This document shows positions 59,707 through 64,000 of a stretch of DNA of 64,000 nt, in pieces. The notes under the pieces are model-generated. The model was not told the origin of the DNA. It saw only the letters and a program-made list of their open reading frames with translations, and did not search any database. A program made the translations under genes and the position numbers. The stretch is from contig JAOQNJ010000001.1 of assembly GCA_025961275.1 (NCBI GenBank), positions 2,749,353-2,813,352 of the forward strand, given 5' to 3'. Positions within the stretch are counted from its first letter, which is position 1. Each line of letters opens with the position of its first letter. The stretch is from Providencia alcalifaciens (lineage in GTDB: Bacteria > Pseudomonadota > Gammaproteobacteria > Enterobacterales > Enterobacteriaceae).

Positions 59707-59841
59707 TTATTTTAGGCCTTTCAATTCATAACTGTTCATAATTTCTTCTTGGTTATAAATTTTAACTGTTCTATGTAAAGTTATAAAACTTGGTGCTTTT
59801 TTATAAAAATCTTTAACTCGATTGATTACATCATAATTCAT
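59707..59841 (-). CDS. Possible 44-residue small protein
   Basis: An ATG-started frame, MNYDVINRVKDFYKKAPSF..., rich in Lys, Tyr, Asn and Ile, with protein-like composition in an otherwise stop-rich stretch. No clear ribosome binding site and no recognised family. It could be a remnant of a larger acquired gene next to the effector. Confidence 0.25.
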   Translation of the reverse strand: MNYDVINRVKDFYKKAPSFITLHRTVKIYNQEEIMNSYELKGLK

Positions 59842-60378
59842 TTAATCTACGATATGTGAATATCAATATAAAAAACAACCACCCAATTTAAATATAACAA
59901 TATTATTAAAATACATTACAAGTGATAAGATTCAAATTAAGTGAACTAAGTATATTTAGATGTATAACAGCAGCTTAATTATTTTTACAACTTTCTCTTT
60001 TTACATTCAATAATAACTAAGTCGAATAACTTCACTCTTATGAATAACACTAAGATGTAGAATCTTTCTCCTCTTAAGATACCAATTTATTTCATTTAAA
60101 ATTCAATTAATTATATTAATTAACAATTTACATATAAAAAATATTTAATAATCATTTTATAAAAAACATGAAAAAATATGAATATTTTTAGTTAAGCTGC
60201 AACCTAAATAGGTTGATTCATTGATGTATCAATGTCACTAACTTATTCATTCATATAGCTCATATCATATAGCTTCACATATTTTCATGGCTATACATAT
60301 AAATATTAATATATAATTACCATTATTTTTTTGAGACACCTGAGTTTATATTAATTTGACCAAAAATCAAACCAAATC

Positions 60379-60437
<59 letters not shown>

Positions 60438-60462
60438 ATTTTAAATTATATTAGGAAACACA

Positions 60463-62165
60463 ATGAGCAATAAAATTTTAAATAATACAAATGCTGCAGT
60501 AAATGTTCAAAGGTTAATGTGTAATAAAAAATCTTTAAACATCAAAAATCAGCCGCTATTAAAAAATATAACATCAATTAATAATAAACCCCAAGAAAAA
60601 CCTTCATTTTTTCGAAATTTAATGCAATCTAATTTGTTTAATTCAGGACGTGATCATTCACTGAGAAATTCGGGAAATATTACAAGAAGCCAAAAAGATC
60701 TTATTAATTATCAGACAGATTTAGTTGAAGTAGCCAAAGTCATTTTAAAAAAATCAGGTCATTCAGATAACGTTTTAAATGGAATTTCAAATGAATTAAA
60801 CATTTTAAATTCTTACCCTGATAGAGAATTAAAAAAAATGAATTAACTACGGCTAAATCATTTAAGAATAATTTAGTTAAAATAGTTCATCATGAAGTTA
60901 AATCTAATAATTCTCAGTCTAACCATATATCTCTTAAAACAAACAATAAGAATTTTGATAATGAATTGAAAATTTTCATGAATAATAAAGAGTGGGAAAC
61001 GATTAATACTAAAATTAACTATAATAACAATGAATATACGTGCACATTAACTCCTGCTTCCCAAATGAAATTCAATGGCAGTGAACACGATATTTTCCGT
61101 GACCAAAGCTATAATAATAAGGGTATCAGTTCTAAATCTAGTGATGAAGTGACTCACGCAGTCAATTTATGGATCTCAGATATTCAAGATGATAAACAAA
61201 AGTCATTATTTAAAGGCATCCGTCATGGCGTTATATCACCTTTTGCACTTGAAAAAGGAAGTCAGAAACGCGAAGACGGTGCTAAAAATCGAGCTAAAGA
61301 AGTTGTGACAGCAGCGTTATTTTCCCAACCGGATCTGTATAAAAAAGCATTAAATAATGAAACGGTTACGTTAAAATTGTCTTCAACTTCCTTACTTACT
61401 GATCTATGGGGGGAAGCTAGTATGATAGAAGATCAAGTCTCTGCTTGGAAAAGCTTAGGTGAAAATAAGGTCAATAAGCTTAATGTCAGAAATGAAAATG
61501 GCCAGTTACAGGAAGTTAAAGTTAAATTAGATGTTGCTATATTTAACTTTGGGGTTAATGAAATCGCACTGAAACTTCCAGCATCACAAAAAAATATGCA
61601 GAATTTAAATTCATCAGGCCTCACTAAGCTGTTAGGTGATAACTTTTCCAATAACTCAAAACTAAATGGTTGGGTCGGTGATTATTTATCTAAAAATCCA
61701 GATGCGACTAATAAAGAAAAAATAATAATTCTTAGTGAGCAAGTAAAAACAATATGGAATCAAAAAACTCACCTGAAAGATGGCAATGAACCCTATAAAA
61801 TAGCACAGCGTATCTCTATGTTATCTCACGAGATAGGTGTTGTTCCTTGTTGGAACTGTAAAAGTGGTAAAGATAGAACACGAATGCTAGATACAGAAAT
61901 AAAACGTGAAGCAATAAAAGTACATCAAGGTCATAGTTTGAGTAAACCAGGACATAAATTAGTCGATAATGACAAGAAATTATTCCAAGAGATCTTGATG
62001 CATAGTGGTAATTATGAAGTGCAGAAACAAAATACCGGTGTTGGAGGTAATAAAGTGACTAGAGATCTTCCTCTTATTTTCAAACCAATTCAATTATCTT
62101 ATAAAGAACGTATTGATGATAATTTCATATGGAAAAAAATTCAAGGGCTTTCTTCTATCGTTTAA
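60463..62165 (+). pseudogene. SopB/IpgD-like type III effector inositol phosphatase, frame broken at an A8 tract
   Basis: Two adjoining frames form one SopB/SigD/IpgD-like gene. Frame one runs 60463-60846 (127 residues); the second is open from just before the A8 tract (60831-60838) to 62165. A -1 shift there, or a ninth A, joins PDRELKK directly to NELTTAKSFKNNLVKIV, which aligns with SopB, and yields about 567 residues (SopB 561). Motifs: GIRHGV, NFGVNEIALKL and the catalytic CKSGKDR (Cys466 in the joined protein, Arg472); the residue after CKSGKDRT is Arg where SopB has Gly. Family members enter host cells through a type III system and act on phosphoinositides. Very AT-rich, no chaperone gene adjacent. 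Either a pseudogene, a phase-off variant, or expressed by slippage. Confidence 0.85.
60831..60838 (+). other. A8 slippage tract in the effector gene
   Basis: In frame one the codons are TTA AAA AAA ATG AAT TAA; the heptamer A-AAA-AAA is a recognised -1 slippery sequence. Slipping back one base gives AAA AAA AAT GAA TTA and enters the long frame. One extra A in the DNA or RNA has the same effect. Confidence 0.8.
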
Positions 62166-62271
62166 TGTCATTAGGTGTCCTTGTCGACTAATTAATACAA
62201 TATGAAAATATTGACTTGATTAATTTCTTAAAAATCATTGCTTATCCCATCATTAAGTCTAATTAATTAAT

Positions 62272-62306
62272 ATTTAGCGAGGAAATGTTTATTTTACTCG
62301 CTAAAT
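62272..62306 (+). terminator. Inverted repeat after the effector gene
   Basis: Ten-base arms ATTTAGCGAG (62272-62281) and CTCGCTAAAT (62297-62306), 15-base loop, followed nearby by TTTTTT (62314-62319 region). Probable transcript end 105 bases after the stop. Confidence 0.6.
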
Positions 62307-62454
62307 TCGACCATTTTTTAAAATCTACTTTATTCATCATAAATGGCTTATCATCATAATAAGAAATTTGCTTCGGATAATTATGGCTTTGTTTGTTCGC
62401 CGCCAGTCGCTATAATCGCACAGCCTTAAAAGGCAAACTCAGGGAGAACGACCA

Positions 62455-63066
62455 ATGACAATCAAAAACCATAACTACCACATGACAAAATTTGTCATCA
62501 GTGCACCCGATATCCGTCATCTACCTAAAGATACAGGTATAGAAGTTGCCTTTGCGGGCCGCTCCAATGCGGGAAAATCCAGTGCTTTAAATGCACTAAC
62601 ACAGCAGAAAGGCTTAGCTCGTACCAGTAAAACACCGGGCCGAACTCAGTTAATCAACTTATTTGAAGTCGAAGAGGGCATTCGTCTCGTCGATTTACCT
62701 GGCTATGGCTATGCTGAAGTACCCGAAGAGATGAAGCGTAAATGGCAAAAAGCGCTAGGTGAGTATCTACAAAAAAGAGAATGTATCAAAGGATTAGTCG
62801 TGTTGATGGATATTCGCCATCCACTAAAAGATCTTGATATGCAGATGATTGAATGGTCTGTTGCGATGGAAGTGCCTGTTTTAGTACTACTTACTAAAGC
62901 GGATAAATTAGCTTCTGGCGCGAGAAAAAAACAACTACTCGATGTGCGTCATATACTTGAAGAACTTGGTGGTGATGTAGAAGTAGAATATTTCTCTGCA
63001 CTGAAGAAAATTGGTATTGATAAATTACGTATCAAACTGGATAACTGGTACAGCACGCCAGTTTAA
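62455..63066 (+). CDS. yihA: Ribosome biogenesis GTPase YihA (EngB/YsxC)
   Basis: Essential cytoplasmic GTPase of large-subunit assembly. 203 residues (E. coli 210). P-loop GRSNAGKS at 35-42, [11 protein letters not shown] (G3) near 79-89, TKAD (G4) near 147. GGGAG lies before the ATG. Next to spf as in E. coli, but upstream it adjoins the effector segment rather than the E. coli neighbours. Confidence 0.96.
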   Translation: MTIKNHNYHMTKFVISAPDIRHLPKDTGIEVAFAGRSNAGKSSALNALTQQKGLARTSKTPGRTQLINLFEVEEGIRLVDLPGYGYAEVPEEMKRKWQKALGEYLQKRECIKGLVVLMDIRHPLKDLDMQMIEWSVAMEVPVLVLLTKADKLASGARKKQLLDVRHILEELGGDVEVEYFSALKKIGIDKLRIKLDNWYSTPV

Positions 63067-63079
63067 ACCTAATCTTTCC

Positions 63080-63103
63080 TTGTGCGTCTATTCTGGCGCA
63101 CAA
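63080..63103 (+). terminator. Hairpin after yihA
   Basis: TTGTGCG (63080-63086) pairs with CGCACAA (63097-63103) around a ten-base loop. No T run; the strong spf terminator beyond it could serve both strands. Confidence 0.4.
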
Positions 63104-63137
63104 CGGCAATATTCTGTGAATTCCCCAAAATTTAGAT

Positions 63138-63246
63138 AAAAAAATGCTCCAATCAATATATTGACTGGAGCAGCTAATATTCAGCTAAATCCGATTACGT
63201 GAAGTAAAAGGTCTGAAAAATAGAACATCTTACCTCTGTACCCTAC
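63138..63246 (-). ncRNA. spf: Spot 42 small RNA
   Basis: The minus strand from 63246 begins GUAGGGUACAGAGGUAAGAU and continues with the conserved UUCAGACCUUUUACUUCACG and AAUCGGAUUU stretches of Spot 42. It ends in an intrinsic terminator (GCUCCAGUCAAUAUAUUGAUUGGAGC) plus seven U, total 109 nucleotides, the E. coli length. Spot 42 is an Hfq-dependent regulator of carbon metabolism that CRP represses in E. coli. TTGCAC at 63271-63276 is a candidate -35. Confidence 0.95.
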
Positions 63247-63621
63247 GTCGTATACTCTACTTGATTTTCTGTGCAAAAAAAAGCTTTTGTGTAATTTTTT
63301 TTCATTGCTTAATACGATTCAGCGAATAAAATATCGTTAAAAACACCAAAAACGTATTTTTATTACATATTTATGAGAGCTAAGTCGCATTAATATGTAA
63401 TGTAAATTTTTAAATTAAGAAAGAAAAAAAGGGAAATGTGAATACCTAACATACAAATAGCGCACAAAGCGAACTGTATGTTATCTTTGATACACCAGAA
63501 CAAGTTGTATGTATAAAGCAAAATTTATAGTTCATTGCAAGGATGACCTAATACAATACAGCTTCCCTACAAACTTTGTTTTATGGGCTTTGGACCTAAT
63601 CCTTTGATCAATGATAAATCG
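63247..63621. other. Region between spf and the dehydrogenase gene
   Basis: 375 bases containing the spf promoter region. An inverted repeat AACATACA/TGTATGTT (63448-63455 and 63475-63482) may mark the end of the dehydrogenase transcript. No gene seen; polA, which precedes spf in E. coli, is absent. Confidence 0.5.
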
Positions 63622-64000
63622 TTATGAAACTGTTTCGGGTAACACTGCACCACCATCTACCACGATAGTTTGTCCTGTAATATAACTTGCCGATTTTGAA
63701 GCAAGAAATACCATCGCTGAAGCGATATCTTCTCCCTCACCTAAGCGTCCCAACGGGATCGCTCTTACAATATTTTGGTTGAGTTGTTCATCCCCTAGGT
63801 TTGCCATGGCGGCCGTGCAGATCATTCCTGGCTCAACACCATTAACTGTAATTCCATAAGGTGCGAGCTCCAATGCCGCAGCCTTGATAAACCCATTCAC
63901 TCCGGCTTTAGAAGCCGCATAATGAGCCAATCCTGGATAAACGACTTTTGTCCCCGTCACTGAAGATGTAATCAGAATGCGCCCCCTCCTTGTTTCTTCA
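63622..64000 (-). CDS. Short-chain dehydrogenase, UcpA-like (C-terminal part, cut by the window edge)
   Basis: NAD(P)-dependent oxidoreductase of the SDR family. The coding frame enters from beyond 64000 with no stop; 125 residues plus stop are visible. GRILITSS (catalytic serine) and YAASKAG (catalytic Tyr and Lys) are present, then the nucleotide-loop NGVEPGMI, and the ending ITGQTIVVDGGAVLPETVS resembles E. coli UcpA. Substrate unknown. A GTG at 63960 is internal, not the start. It stands where polA would be expected upstream of spf. Confidence 0.85.
   Translation of the reverse strand, partial: EETRRGRILITSSVTGTKVVYPGLAHYAASKAGVNGFIKAAALELAPYGITVNGVEPGMICTAAMANLGDEQLNQNIVRAIPLGRLGEGEDIASAMVFLASKSASYITGQTIVVDGGAVLPETVS

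Overview
The window is a chromosomal segment of an AT-rich gammaproteobacterium of the Enterobacterales, most likely Morganellaceae and probably Providencia. The housekeeping proteins (RpoB, RpoC, Crp, KefB, YheS, SlyX, ThiS, YihA) look close to their E. coli counterparts, while intergenic DNA is very AT-rich, the ERIC-type repeats have a diverged sequence, and a SopB-like type III effector gene is present.

Layout. 1-6.1 kb: an ERIC element, then a promoter, a TPP riboswitch and the thiamine operon thiCEFSGH (+). 6.3-10.8 kb: a YbbY-like NCS2 permease (-), and a decayed pepT-like peptidase gene followed by a DcuC-type transporter (+). 11-28 kb (all -): rpsL-rpsG-fusA-tuf reads directly into secE-nusG-rplKAJL-rpoBC. 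These are the str and rif regions, far apart in E. coli, joined here through one tuf gene, as expected for a past tufA x tufB recombination. 28.3-35 kb: tusBCD, yheO, fkpA, slyX, slyD, yheV, kefB, kefG in the usual order. 35.4-46.6 kb: yheS, then an inserted block (adiA arginine decarboxylase; murR/murQ/murP for MurNAc use; a LysE/RhtB exporter), then the rest of the yhe cluster (yheT, yheU, prkB, yhfA). 46.9-50 kb: crp, argD, pabA. 50.3-58.5 kb (-): a complete N-acetylgalactosamine utilisation cluster (agaR, kbaZ, agaS, PTS agaV-W-E-F, kbaY, agaA) where E. coli has fic-yhfG. 58.9-59.5 kb: ppiA.

59.5-62.4 kb is an AT-rich accessory segment. It holds a SopB/IpgD-like inositol phosphatase effector gene with two simple-sequence tracts: fourteen AAAT units just before the ribosome binding site, and an A8 tract where the reading frame is broken by one base. 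Joined across the A8 tract the protein would be about 567 residues, close to SopB (561), with the CX5R catalytic motif intact. This is the best candidate for a phase-variable or slippage-expressed virulence gene. 62.4-64 kb: yihA (engB), the Spot 42 small RNA (spf) on the opposite strand, and the C-terminal part of a UcpA-like short-chain dehydrogenase in the position that polA occupies in E. coli.

Together the window mixes core translation and transcription genes, sulfur relay, cofactor synthesis and the cAMP regulator with sugar and amino-sugar uptake modules whose upstream regions carry CRP-like sites. No tRNA, rRNA, insertion sequence, prophage or CRISPR array was recognised.
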